NCBI GenBank assembly: GCA_964430505.1
Contig: CAYSGH010000125.1
Coordinates: 1-10,504 of the forward strand
DNA from: UBA6176 sp032119375
Lineage (GTDB): Bacteria > Verrucomicrobiota > Verrucomicrobiia > Limisphaerales > UBA9464
Direction: 5' to 3'
Length of the DNA stretch: 10,504 nucleotides
The position numbers and the translations under genes are program-made. The notes beneath the pieces are model-generated. The model saw only the letters and a program-made list of their open reading frames with translations, did no database searches and was not told the origin of the DNA. Below are positions 1-6,635 of the stretch, piece by piece; position 1 is the stretch's first letter, and every line of letters starts with the position of its first letter.

Positions 1-84
1 TTGGGCTCCTGCCCGTGAGCCCATCCTCCCGGATGGGAGGGCCCTTTCCTCGTTTGGAAATCCTCTTCGACTGCCGTTTCTAGG
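1..84 (+). repeat. Dispersed hairpin-rich repeat, copy A (left end)
   Basis: Positions 32-84 match the inverted right end (10452-10504) at 52 of 53 bases. The whole element also aligns imperfectly with 6636-6714. Two hairpins are visible: a 6-bp stem 2-7/18-23 (TGGGCT/AGCCCA), and a perfect 6-bp stem 25-30/35-40 (CCTCCC/GGGAGG) with loop GGAT. The most conserved segment is TCTTCGACTGCCGTTTC at 64-80. The element lies downstream of the minus-strand gene at 181-1044 and does not overlap it. The minus strand has an open frame through the copy, but the internal copy breaks that frame, so I treat the element as non-coding. Its left limit may lie outside the window. Confidence 0.85.
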
Positions 85-180
85 ATGAAGGGTATGACGA
101 CCCGGCGCGCGGGGATGGGGCATCGATCCCGCCGCGCGAGGGCACGCCGCCTGCGGCAAGCCCACCGGCCTTTTCCAGGC

Positions 181-1044
181 TCAAGCCCCGGCCAGCATGC
201 GGTTGATCACGCCCTCGATGGCGGCCAAGAGCTCGTCCTGCCTCGTCCCGGGCCCGAACTTCAAGATGCGGGGCTTCGTGCGGCCCGTGACCGAGTACTG
301 GATCGCGTCGCTGTAGCCCTGGAATCCAATCACCTTCGACAGGGGATCCGCCCAGCTCTGGAGATGCCCGTTGAACACCAGTCGTTGCGTGGTCACAACC
401 AGATGTCCATCGGTGACCGGCACCAGGTCCATCACGGGCGCCGAAAACCCGCTTCCGCCGCCCACCCGGAACGACATTCCCTTCGTGACGCGAATGCTGA
501 CGCCCGACCCACCCCCTTGATACCTCCTGCCAATGGCCTTGTGCTCCATCGCAACCATCGCAGCCTTCAATAGGGGCTTCTCTCCACGCTGTAGGACCAC
601 GTTCAGGACCTCAACCGGCGGAACGGAGCAACGCCGCAAGGCATCGAGGTAGGCTTCCCAGCGTCGCGCCGCATCCGCCGCCTGCATGGACGCGGCACGC
701 TCGGCCCTCGCCTTGGAGAGAAGGTCGTCCCCCTTTCGCGACTCCTCGGCTCCCACCTGCAAGTACCCCCGGATTTCCTCCAGCTCCACCTCCGCCGCCG
801 GGGTGATCCGTCCGCCCCGCAGGGCCCCGCGCACGGCTGCGAGGTAAAGGTCCCCCTTCATGTCGTTCCACGCATCCCCCGCCCCCAGGTCGGCATGGCG
901 CTGCGCCAGAAACCCGCGCTCCTCGTCCGTCAGCTCGCCATCGGCCAACACCGATCGCATTTCCTCGATAAAGCGGCGGTCGGCGTCGCCATGGCGAAGG
1001 CGCGACAAGAAGCTGGAGAGGATTCCGCCCATGATGAGGCGCAT
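181..1044 (-). CDS. TerB-like / bacterial PH (GRAM-like) two-part protein
   Basis: A 287-residue protein with no signal peptide and no membrane segment, so probably cytoplasmic. Residues about 10-100 are helical and contain two acidic turn-and-helix units (LADGELTDEERGFL at 33-46; RGGRITPAAEVELEEI at 76-91), resembling the tellurite-resistance TerB fold. Residues about 100-140 are Ala/Arg/Glu-rich and probably helical. Residues about 140-287 are beta-rich, include the Gly-rich stretches QGGGSG and RVGGGSGF, and carry DGHLVVTTQRLVFNG (212-226), the characteristic strand pair of bacterial PH/GRAM-like domains; they end in an amphipathic helix. The start at 1044 has no good Shine-Dalgarno; an alternative ATG lies at 1032 (MGGILSS). 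Only 63 bp separate it from erpA upstream, so the two may be co-transcribed. Fold assignment is by pattern recognition; the ligand and role are unknown. Confidence 0.85.
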   Translation of the reverse strand: MRLIMGGILSSFLSRLRHGDADRRFIEEMRSVLADGELTDEERGFLAQRHADLGAGDAWNDMKGDLYLAAVRGALRGGRITPAAEVELEEIRGYLQVGAEESRKGDDLLSKARAERAASMQAADAARRWEAYLDALRRCSVPPVEVLNVVLQRGEKPLLKAAMVAMEHKAIGRRYQGGGSGVSIRVTKGMSFRVGGGSGFSAPVMDLVPVTDGHLVVTTQRLVFNGHLQSWADPLSKVIGFQGYSDAIQYSVTGRTKPRILKFGPGTRQDELLAAIEGVINRMLAGA

Positions 1045-1049
1045 GTCCT

Positions 1050-1086
1050 AGGGGAACCGCGTGGCTCACCCACGGCTGGCTCCCCT
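1050..1086 (-). other. Hairpin just upstream of the TerB/PH gene
   Basis: An outer 6-bp inverted repeat (1050-1055 AGGGGA / 1081-1086 TCCCCT) encloses a 5-bp stem CGTGG/CCACG (1060-1064 / 1070-1074) with a 5-base loop. It sits between the erpA stop and the next start, ending 5 bases before the ATG at 1044. No T-run follows on the minus strand, so it is not a classical terminator. It could affect translation or partly separate the two genes. Confidence 0.3.
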
Positions 1087-1107
1087 TCGTGCCCGTCGCA
1101 AAGCCCG

Positions 1108-1470
1108 TCAGGCCTCGAAGGACTTCCCGCAACCGCACGTGCTCGCAGCCTTGGGATTCTTGATCTTGAAGCCACCGCCGGTGAGCGCGTCGCTGAAGTC
1201 AATCACGCTGCCCCCAATGTAGTTGGCGCTGAAGGGATCCACCACCACGCGCACGCCATGCAACTCCACCGACAGGTCGTCGTCGCGCTTCTCGTCGAAA
1301 ACCATCCCATACTGCATCCCGGAGCATCCGCCCCCTTCCACGAACACGCGCAGGCTCTTCCCGGCATTGGCGGGGTCCTCCTGCAACATCGAGGCGATCT
1401 GCCGGGCGGCAGGCTCGGTCAACACCACGACGGACTCGGTAACGGGAGCAGCAATGGTCTCAGCACTCAT
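1108..1470 (-). CDS. erpA: A-type iron-sulfur cluster carrier (ErpA/IscA family)
   Basis: A 120-residue protein of typical family length. It binds an Fe-S cluster and passes it to apo-proteins in the cytoplasm. The three conserved cysteines are present: C49 in GGGCSGMQYG, and C112 and C114 in TCGCGKSF. Other family signatures are VDPFSANYIGGSVIDFSD (78-95) and FKIKNPKAAS (101-110). The wording is closer to E. coli ErpA (GGGCSGFQYG, VDP, GGSVDY, NPNA, TCGCGSSF) than to IscA or SufA, hence the symbol; the subtype is an inference. The start at 1470 gives the usual short N-terminal tail before TEPAARQI. It has no ordinary spaced ribosome binding site, but a promoter at 1478-1506 would make the transcript almost leaderless. 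No other isc or suf gene is in the window. The 21-bp tandem array lies upstream. Confidence 0.96.
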   Translation of the reverse strand: MSAETIAAPVTESVVVLTEPAARQIASMLQEDPANAGKSLRVFVEGGGCSGMQYGMVFDEKRDDDLSVELHGVRVVVDPFSANYIGGSVIDFSDALTGGGFKIKNPKAASTCGCGKSFEA

Positions 1471-1477
1471 CCCCTGC

Positions 1478-1506
1478 AGGCTATGGACGATGTCCGCGCA
1501 AGTCAA
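1478..1506 (-). promoter_or_regulatory. Probable sigma-70-type promoter of erpA
   Basis: On the minus strand TTGACT (1506-1501) is followed, after exactly 17 bases, by TAGCCT (1483-1478). Only 7 bases separate the -10 box from the erpA ATG, so transcription would begin at or within a few bases of the start codon, giving a leaderless or near-leaderless mRNA. The -35 matches consensus at 5 of 6 positions; the -10 is moderate. Confidence 0.45.
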
Positions 1507-1639
1507 CGAACCGCCCCCCGCATCCCAATCCTTCGCCCACGCCCCAGAAATGACGCACATGGGGGCAGCACACCCAGCAACCGTGCCGGGCCACCGAAAG
1601 CCTTGCGTCCACTTGGTGTCAGCGGATGCGAATGATTCA

Positions 1640-2053
1640 TGTGCGCGTGCACGGCATTCGTTGGCGCATGCACGGCATTCGTTGGCGCGTGCACGGCATT
1701 CGTTGGCGCGTGCACGGCATTCGTTGGCGCGTGCACGGCATTCGTTGGCGCGTGCACGGCATTCGTTGGCGCGTGCACGGCATTCGTTGGCGCGTGCACG
1801 GCATTCGTTGGCGCGTGCACGGCATTCGTTGGCGCGTGCACGGCATTCGTTGGCGCGTGCACGGCATTCGTTGGCGCGTGCACGGCATTCGNNNNNNNNN
1901 NNNNNNNNNNNNNNNNNNNNNNNNNNNNNNNNNNNNNNNNNNNNNNNNNNNNNNNNNNNNNNNNNNNNNNNNNNNNNNNNNNNNNNNNNNNTGGCGCGTG
2001 CACGGCATTCGGTGGCGCGTGCGCGGCATTCGGTGGCGCGTGCGCGGCATCGG
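1640..2053. repeat. 21-bp tandem repeat array, interrupted by an assembly gap
   Basis: Twelve contiguous 21-bp units occupy 1640-1891 and three more, the first lacking one base, occupy 1992-2053. Units 3 to 12 (1682-1891) are identical. Each begins TTGGCG, contains the perfect 8-bp palindrome CGTGCACG, and ends GCATTCG. The edge units are degenerate: unit 1 starts TGTGCG, unit 2 has CATGCACG in place of the palindrome, and the last two have CGTGCGCG. A 21-bp period equals two DNA helical turns, placing every palindrome on the same face. The period is a whole number of codons and the unit has no stop in any of the six frames, so the open frames across it are not evidence of a gene. It lies between the divergent erpA and the gene at 2228. 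Confidence 0.97.
1892..1991. other. Assembly gap of 100 N
   Basis: Exactly 100 undetermined bases interrupt the tandem array. To keep the flanking units in register, the missing length must be 1 more than a multiple of 21 (for example 85 or 106); 100 does not fit. The run is therefore most likely a conventional placeholder, and the true size of the array is unknown. Confidence 0.95.
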
Positions 2054-2113
2054 AAGCCACGCGCACTTTCTTGGCCCCCAACGCAACCGACGCTGCGAGC
2101 CGCGGCGGGCCAT

Positions 2114-2142
2114 TTGACAGGCATGAGCCCAGCTCTTACCGC
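2114..2142 (+). promoter_or_regulatory. Possible promoter for the small gene at 2228
   Basis: A perfect TTGACA (2114-2119) is followed after 17 bases by TACCGC (2137-2142), a poor -10 box. It would give a leader of about 80 bases for the gene at 2228. It lies 60 bp beyond the right edge of the tandem array. Confidence 0.3.
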
Positions 2143-2227
2143 ACTTCCGCGTTGGTCGTCCGGATGCGCGCATGGGTATGCGCGGGGAAGGGAGAGCGGC
2201 GCATCTCAAACCCACGAATCAAACGGT

Positions 2228-2638
2228 ATGTCCAAAACGAAGAACTATTCACGCATTATCCAAGCCGCCGAGCGGCGGCTTGCCCAACTGATCGCCATCG
2301 ATCCAGACTTGGACCTTGGCGAGGGACGAACGGTGGCGGCCTTCCGCATGAAGCTGGACAAGGTCCGGGCGCGATCCAAGTCCTGCCACGACATGGCGGC
2401 TCAACTGTCGAAACAACGCGAGGCATTGAACCTGGAGGAGGATGAAATGACCCGGATGTGCGCCGACTATCGCCTCGCCGCGCTCCTTCGCTATGGGGCC
2501 AAGAGCCCGCAGTTTGCCCAACTCACCGGAGTGGTGCAGCCCAGGCAGCGGCGCACGCCTGCGCCCAAGCCTCCTACCGGCACCAGTCATGACACGGACA
2601 CGTCCGCCAGCGGGAATGGTGCCACCGCGACCTCGTAA
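2228..2638 (+). CDS. Small cytoplasmic protein of unknown function, coiled-coil with disordered tail
   Basis: A 136-residue protein that I do not recognise. Residues 1-95 are predicted helical and highly charged: IIQAAERRLAQL (10-21), a short turn with IDPDLDLGEGRT (24-35), a basic segment MKLDKVRARSK (41-51), then AAQLSKQREALNLEEDEM (57-74) with heptad-like spacing that suggests a coiled coil. The motif LLRYGAKSPQFAQLTGV (86-102) looks like a conserved core. Residues 105-136 are Pro/Thr/Ser/Gly-rich and probably disordered. There is no signal peptide or membrane segment. The ATG at 2228 is chosen because the helical domain begins there; the same frame stays open upstream only by running through the tandem array and gap. 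The ribosome binding site is weak. It is monocistronic, with its own terminator 24 bp downstream. A structural or nucleic-acid-associated role is possible but unsupported. Confidence 0.8.
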   Translation: MSKTKNYSRIIQAAERRLAQLIAIDPDLDLGEGRTVAAFRMKLDKVRARSKSCHDMAAQLSKQREALNLEEDEMTRMCADYRLAALLRYGAKSPQFAQLTGVVQPRQRRTPAPKPPTGTSHDTDTSASGNGATATS

Positions 2639-2661
2639 CGGCGAACACGAGACCGTTCCCT

Positions 2662-2701
2662 GCTCCGGGGCGAGGCCATCGAGGCCTTCCCGGGGCTTTT
2701 T
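2662..2701 (+). terminator. Rho-independent terminator of the gene at 2228
   Basis: The stem is GCTCCGGG (2662-2669) with CCCGGGGC (2689-2696), containing one wobble pair, then AGGCC/GGCCT (2673-2677 / 2683-2687) across a small internal loop. The apical loop is ATCGA, and five T follow (2697-2701). It starts 24 bp after the stop codon. Confidence 0.85.
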
Positions 2702-3291
2702 CATGGTTTCTTGGCGTTTTCGGTGGGCAACCCGAGGGCATCCCCTGGGCACACGGTTTCGCGAACGCTGGGCATCCAACGCCCTCCGTCCGAGGGCTTG
2801 GCGCGCCAACGGGACCGCCTCATGCCAGATTGGGACAACGCCCCGGAATCTCATGTCCCCAAAGCCATTAGCACTGAAAGGACGAACCCATCCCGTCATC
2901 GAGGCGTGAACCATGGGGCGGTGCGCCCGTTCCGGGCTTGGAGGGTTCGTGGGTCGGCCGCGCCGTGGGCGTTCGCGGTTCCATGGCAGGCCATTCCCAT
3001 TTCGGGTTCATCGGCCGGACTGAGACTTGGACTCCCCATCACGACATTCCCCCCGGGGGCCCCGCCCGAAAGGTTGAGGAACCCATTTTTCCTACTGGTC
3101 ACCCCGATGGACCCGGGTTCACTCCAGCGTGGCCGTCGGCCAGGCATGGGTCCGTGGTGGTGCCCCCCGGGCCACCAACCTTGACAAAGAGCCAAGCGAA
3201 ATGCGGCATGGCCCGAAGAGGTTGGCCCATGTTGCGAACAGGCATCGTTTTGGATGGTGGATGCAACCATGGACATCCCAAGGAAGATTCC
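2702..3291. other. Gene-free interval with several hairpins
   Basis: About 590 bp with no convincing gene: the open frames here give low-complexity Pro/Arg/Gly-rich translations and lack ribosome binding sites. Several inverted repeats are present. One is a 10-bp hairpin with a single bulge at 2776-2801 (CCAA, GCCCTC, loop, GAGGGC, TTGG). A perfect 12-bp palindrome TTGGCGCGCCAA at 2798-2809 shares its TTGG. There is also a 5-bp stem GGGCG/CGCCC at 2916-2928 and a 6-bp stem TGGTGG/CCACCA at 3155-3177. None has a T-run. The last 110 bp probably hold the promoter and leader of the FG-GAP gene. A decayed gene or a dispersed element is possible. Confidence 0.5.
3181..3209 (+). promoter_or_regulatory. 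Possible promoter of the FG-GAP gene
   Basis: A perfect -35 hexamer TTGACA (3181-3186) lies just after the 3155-3177 hairpin. At 17-base spacing the -10 would be CGGCAT (3204-3209), a poor match. The implied leader is roughly 75 bases, ending in the strong ribosome binding site of the gene at 3292. The assignment rests mainly on the -35. Confidence 0.3.
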
Positions 3292-5268
3292 ATGAGTGCA
3301 TCGTTATTGAAGCCCAAGGCGTTCGGCAGCGCCGCGCACGTTCGGTGGATGGGCCTTGCTGCGGCGTCCTGGATATCCATGGCAAGCCATGGCGACGCGG
3401 TTGTTGAGGTGCCAGATACGGCCTTGAACGACGCCGTCCGGCAGGCGCTCAAGGCGACCTCCGAGCGCCAACGGCAAGCCGCCACCACCTGGAATGTTTT
3501 TCATGGCTTCCAGTTTCGCGACCGCCTGCCCGAGAGCGGCATCACCTTTCGGCAGGTGCCGGTGGATGACGGAGCCCGGGATTACAAGGCCGTCCATTAT
3601 GACCACGGAACGGCCATTGCCGCCGCCGACGTCGATGCGGATGGGCGGCCGGACCTGTTCTTTGTCAATCAACGGGGCGGGAACCAACTCTGGCGCAACG
3701 TGGGGGGCGGCCGCTTCGAGGACATCACGGCCAAGGCAGGCGTGGCGATGGCTGGGAAGGTGAGCGTCGGCGCATCGTTTGCGGATTTTGACAACGACGG
3801 TCGGCCGGACCTGCTGGTGACAACGGTCCGGCAGGGCCATGTTTTGTTTCGCAACGAGGGCGAGGGCCGCTTCCGGGAGGTGACCGCCCAGGCGGGACTT
3901 GCTTTGCCCAAGCCCGGGCACGGGTCCGGGGCCGTGTTCATGGACTTCGACCGCGACGGGAGGCTCGATGTGTTCGTGTGCCACGTGGGCGTGTACACGC
4001 GGAACGAAAAGGGGCGCTCGGGCGAGTACCTGGGGCGCTCGGACGCATTCCAAGGCTGGCAATTCCCAGAGCGCAGCGAGGCGAGCCCGTTGTTCAGGAA
4101 CCGCGGCGATGGCCGGTTCGAGGAGGCGTCGGCCGCCTTGGGATTGGCACACCGGGGGTGGAGCGGGGACGCGACCTTTTGCGACCTGGACGAGGACGGG
4201 TACCCGGAACTGTACGTGCTGAGCATGTCGGGCGACGACCGTTACTACGGCAACCGGAAGGGGACGCGCTTCGAGGACGAGACGCGGGCGCGTTTCCCGA
4301 AGACGCCCTGGGGTGCCATGGGGGTGAAGTTCTTCGATGCCAACAACGACGGGTGGATGGAGCTATTGGTGACGGACATGCACTCGGACATGACGGGCGC
4401 GCAGATCAAGGCGGGGGACACCAACCTCACGGCCGCCTTCGAGAAGCTGAAGAGCGACCCTTGGTGCTCGGTGGAGTGGAAGCCGGAACAGTTCCAGCGG
4501 GCGACGAACAGCATCCTGGGGAACGCGTTTTACCAGAACCGCGGCCCGGGCCTGCCCATGTTGGAGGCGTCGGCCACGATGGGCACGGAGACGTACTGGC
4601 CCTGGGGCTTGAGCGTCGCGGACGTCAACGCTGACGGGTTCGAGGACGTGTTTGTCACGGCAGGCATGGGGTATCCGCTGCGGTACGTCGGCAACTCGCT
4701 CTTGCTGAACGACGGCGGCCGCCGCTTCCTGGACAGCGAGTTCGTCCTGGGCATCGAACCGCGGCGGGGCGATCCCATCCTTCGGGAGGCCTTCGTGCTC
4801 GACACGTCGCTTCCGGAGGAACGTCGGCATCCGTTGGCTCGCGGGAAGACGGGCAAGGTGCGCGTGATGGGGACGGCCAGCTCGCGGTCCTCCGTGGCGC
4901 TGGACGTGGATGGCGACGGCGACCTGGACTTGGTGACCAACGAGTGGAACGACGCGCCGCAGGTGTTGATCAGCAACCTCGCCGAGCGCGGCAACCTGCG
5001 CTTCCTGTCCATTCGCCTGGTGGGGACGACGTCGAATCGCGACGGCTTGGGGGCGACGGTGCGCGTGCACTCGGGCGGCCGCGTCCAGTCACGGTTCCAT
5101 GATGGCAAGTCGGGCTACCTCGCGCAGAGCAGCCTGCCGTTGTACTTCGGGTTGGGCTCCGCGACGACCGTGGACAAGGTGGAGGTAACGTGGCCCTCGG
5201 GGCGGCGGCAGGAGCGGACCGGGCCCTTGCCCATCAATTCGTCCCTGGTTTTGGAGGAGCCCCGCTGA
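3292..5268 (+). CDS. Exported FG-GAP/VCBS repeat protein with ASPIC/UnbV domain (CRTAC1-like)
   Basis: A 658-residue predicted secreted protein. The start at 3292 is fixed by AAGGAAG (3280-3286) five bases upstream and by a signal peptide right after it (basic residues, then GLAAASWISMA at 21-31, cleavage probably near residue 36); the frame is open further upstream but reads as junk. Seven calcium-loop motifs of the form DxDxDGxxD mark a beta-propeller: 113-121, 165-173, 218-226, 298-306 (ends in E), 349-357 (ends in E), 444-452 and 538-546. Residues about 570-655 form an ASPIC/UnbV domain, with RDGLGATVRV (583-592) and VEVTWPSGRRQE (630-641). Such proteins are abundant in Verrucomicrobiota and Planctomycetota and are thought to mediate adhesion or binding outside the cytoplasm; the ligand is unknown. 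Its last 35 bases overlap the convergent beta-helix gene. Confidence 0.96.
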   Translation: MSASLLKPKAFGSAAHVRWMGLAAASWISMASHGDAVVEVPDTALNDAVRQALKATSERQRQAATTWNVFHGFQFRDRLPESGITFRQVPVDDGARDYKAVHYDHGTAIAAADVDADGRPDLFFVNQRGGNQLWRNVGGGRFEDITAKAGVAMAGKVSVGASFADFDNDGRPDLLVTTVRQGHVLFRNEGEGRFREVTAQAGLALPKPGHGSGAVFMDFDRDGRLDVFVCHVGVYTRNEKGRSGEYLGRSDAFQGWQFPERSEASPLFRNRGDGRFEEASAALGLAHRGWSGDATFCDLDEDGYPELYVLSMSGDDRYYGNRKGTRFEDETRARFPKTPWGAMGVKFFDANNDGWMELLVTDMHSDMTGAQIKAGDTNLTAAFEKLKSDPWCSVEWKPEQFQRATNSILGNAFYQNRGPGLPMLEASATMGTETYWPWGLSVADVNADGFEDVFVTAGMGYPLRYVGNSLLLNDGGRRFLDSEFVLGIEPRRGDPILREAFVLDTSLPEERRHPLARGKTGKVRVMGTASSRSSVALDVDGDGDLDLVTNEWNDAPQVLISNLAERGNLRFLSIRLVGTTSNRDGLGATVRVHSGGRVQSRFHDGKSGYLAQSSLPLYFGLGSATTVDKVEVTWPSGRRQERTGPLPINSSLVLEEPR

Positions 5269-6430
5269 CGGGGACGCGCGGCTTGGGCGGCCGATAGCCA
5301 ATGCCCGCATACTCCGGAGCCTGGGGGACGTGGTCCTCGTTGAAGCGTGGGTCGGGGCCGTCCAATCGGTTCTTGCTGGGTTCTATCACCTTCTTGGGAT
5401 CCAGGACGCGACCGAGGATGACGCAGTTTTCAACGCGCCCCCCCGAGTCGAGGGCAAGCTCGTAGCGTTCGCTGCCCGGCAAGCCGCCGTCGGCAGTGTT
5501 GGCGTGGAACAAGTTGGCCACGTACACGCTGTCGCCGCCCATGTCGTCCACGCCGTTGCGATTGCCGCGGAAGGTGCAGTTTTGGACAAGGGCCAGGGAC
5601 TGCCAAAAGACGGTGATGGCGCCGTTGTTGACGAAGGGCTTTTCGCCGGAGGCCTTGGCCACGATGTCCTCGCCCGTGTTGGAGATGTTCCCCACGAACA
5701 GGCAGTTGAGAATCATGGCGGAACTGCCTGCGAGCAGGTCGATGGCCGGGCCGGTTCCCTGGGCGCGGTTGTTCAGGAAGCGACAGCTTGCGATGAGCAC
5801 GGGCGTGTCTCGAAACCCCTGTTGCTGGATGGAAATGCCGGCGCCACACGGACGCGTGAAATTGTCCTCGACGGTCAACCCAATGAGGCGAGGCGCAGAC
5901 CGCCCAAACACCTTCACGCCCCCGCCGTCGGAATAGAAGAAGTGGTTCTTGGGGATGGTGCGACAGGGCTCCATGGCCTGGGTGTCCACCTTGGTTAGGA
6001 ACGCGTTGGCACCCGAGATTCTAAACCCTTGGACAAGGGTGTTGGTGGAGATGCCGTCGCCGAGGTAGATCACGTGATTCACGACGGCCGGGTGGGACGG
6101 GTCCTTGGGGTCCGAAAGACTGGGGTTGGCGGCTGACAAGGTGGCTCCTGGGAGGCCGATGAGTCGAACGCCGTCATGGCGGCGGTTGAACCACACCAAC
6201 GCTTGGCGTTTGGACTCCGGACGGTACTCACCCGGGTGAACCCACACGGTCTTGTGGTGGGCATTGGTGGCAGCCTGGTCGATGGCGTCCTGAATCCGAT
6301 CGCCGGGGCGGACGTGGTAGCCGTCATCCCGGAGCGTGACGGCTCCCCATGCCACGCCTTGGGCGACGGTCAGCAGCAGGCAAACCCAACACGCCGCAGG
6401 CAACATCACCCGCTCATCACACCACGCCAT
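5234..6430 (-). CDS. Exported right-handed beta-helix (pectate-lyase-fold) protein
   Basis: A 398-residue protein with an N-terminal signal (MLPAACWVCLLLTVAQGVAWGA, in two parts at 9-20 and 21-30; cleavage near residue 30). The opening DDGYHVRPGDRIQDAIDQA (35-53) followed by VWVHPGEYRP (62-71) is the usual start of the parallel beta-helix fold. Successive rungs are recognisable at about 131-145, 180-202, 209-233, 238-257, 278-311 and 331-340, with an Asn ladder in repeats such as NCLFVGNIS and NCTFRGNRN. The tail after 350 is Pro-rich. Catalytic residues cannot be assigned, so it may bind or cleave polysaccharide. The start is uncertain: 6430 is used, but ATG 6406 would also leave a signal peptide and is weakly preceded by GAGCGGG. 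The open frame further upstream is not protein-like. The stop lies inside the convergent FG-GAP gene. Confidence 0.9.
   Translation of the reverse strand: MAWCDERVMLPAACWVCLLLTVAQGVAWGAVTLRDDGYHVRPGDRIQDAIDQAATNAHHKTVWVHPGEYRPESKRQALVWFNRRHDGVRLIGLPGATLSAANPSLSDPKDPSHPAVVNHVIYLGDGISTNTLVQGFRISGANAFLTKVDTQAMEPCRTIPKNHFFYSDGGGVKVFGRSAPRLIGLTVEDNFTRPCGAGISIQQQGFRDTPVLIASCRFLNNRAQGTGPAIDLLAGSSAMILNCLFVGNISNTGEDIVAKASGEKPFVNNGAITVFWQSLALVQNCTFRGNRNGVDDMGGDSVYVANLFHANTADGGLPGSERYELALDSGGRVENCVILGRVLDPKKVIEPSKNRLDGPDPRFNEDHVPQAPEYAGIGYRPPKPRVPVSGAPPKPGTN
5260..5273. other. Small hairpin at the convergent gene ends
   Basis: CCCCG (5260-5264) pairs with CGGGG (5269-5273) around the loop CTGA, which contains the TGA stop of the FG-GAP gene. 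No T-run follows on either strand, so it is at most a weak terminator. No other terminator is seen between the two convergent genes. Confidence 0.3.
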
Positions 6431-6635
6431 GCGGAGGGGACAAGGCCATAGTATGAGCCGACACGGCAAGGGGTTTTGGTGAGGGCTCCCGAGGCGACGC
6501 ATCGGCTGGGCAACAGCGGTTGGGATTGCCGCGTGTTGCGTTCCCTGACGCGATGGCACCGACGCGGCCCCTAGACCGAGGACCCGGCATGCCACCCTCG
6601 GCAGCCTGCCACGACCTGAACCGCAGGGCGCACCC

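Noticed and set aside
85..573. Plus-strand 162-residue frame at the left end
   Set aside because: It is largely antisense to the TerB/PH-like gene and Arg/Pro/His-rich, as expected for a shadow frame.
1640..2053. CRISPR array
   Set aside because: The units are directly contiguous with no unique spacers, and no cas gene is present.
1223..2227. Long plus- and minus-strand frames across the tandem array, giving heptapeptide repeats
   Set aside because: The 21-bp unit has no stop in any of the six frames and the gap is an arbitrary 100 N. Heptad-repeat translations exist in all frames equally, and the minus-strand frame only extends erpA upstream past its promoter.
2896..3276. Minus-strand 126-residue frame in the long intergenic region
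   Set aside because: Low-complexity composition, no ribosome binding site and no recognisable motif.
2938..3291. N-terminal extension of the FG-GAP protein by 118 residues
   Set aside because: The extension is Pro/Gly/Arg-rich without conserved features, and the start at 3292 has a strong ribosome binding site followed directly by a signal peptide.
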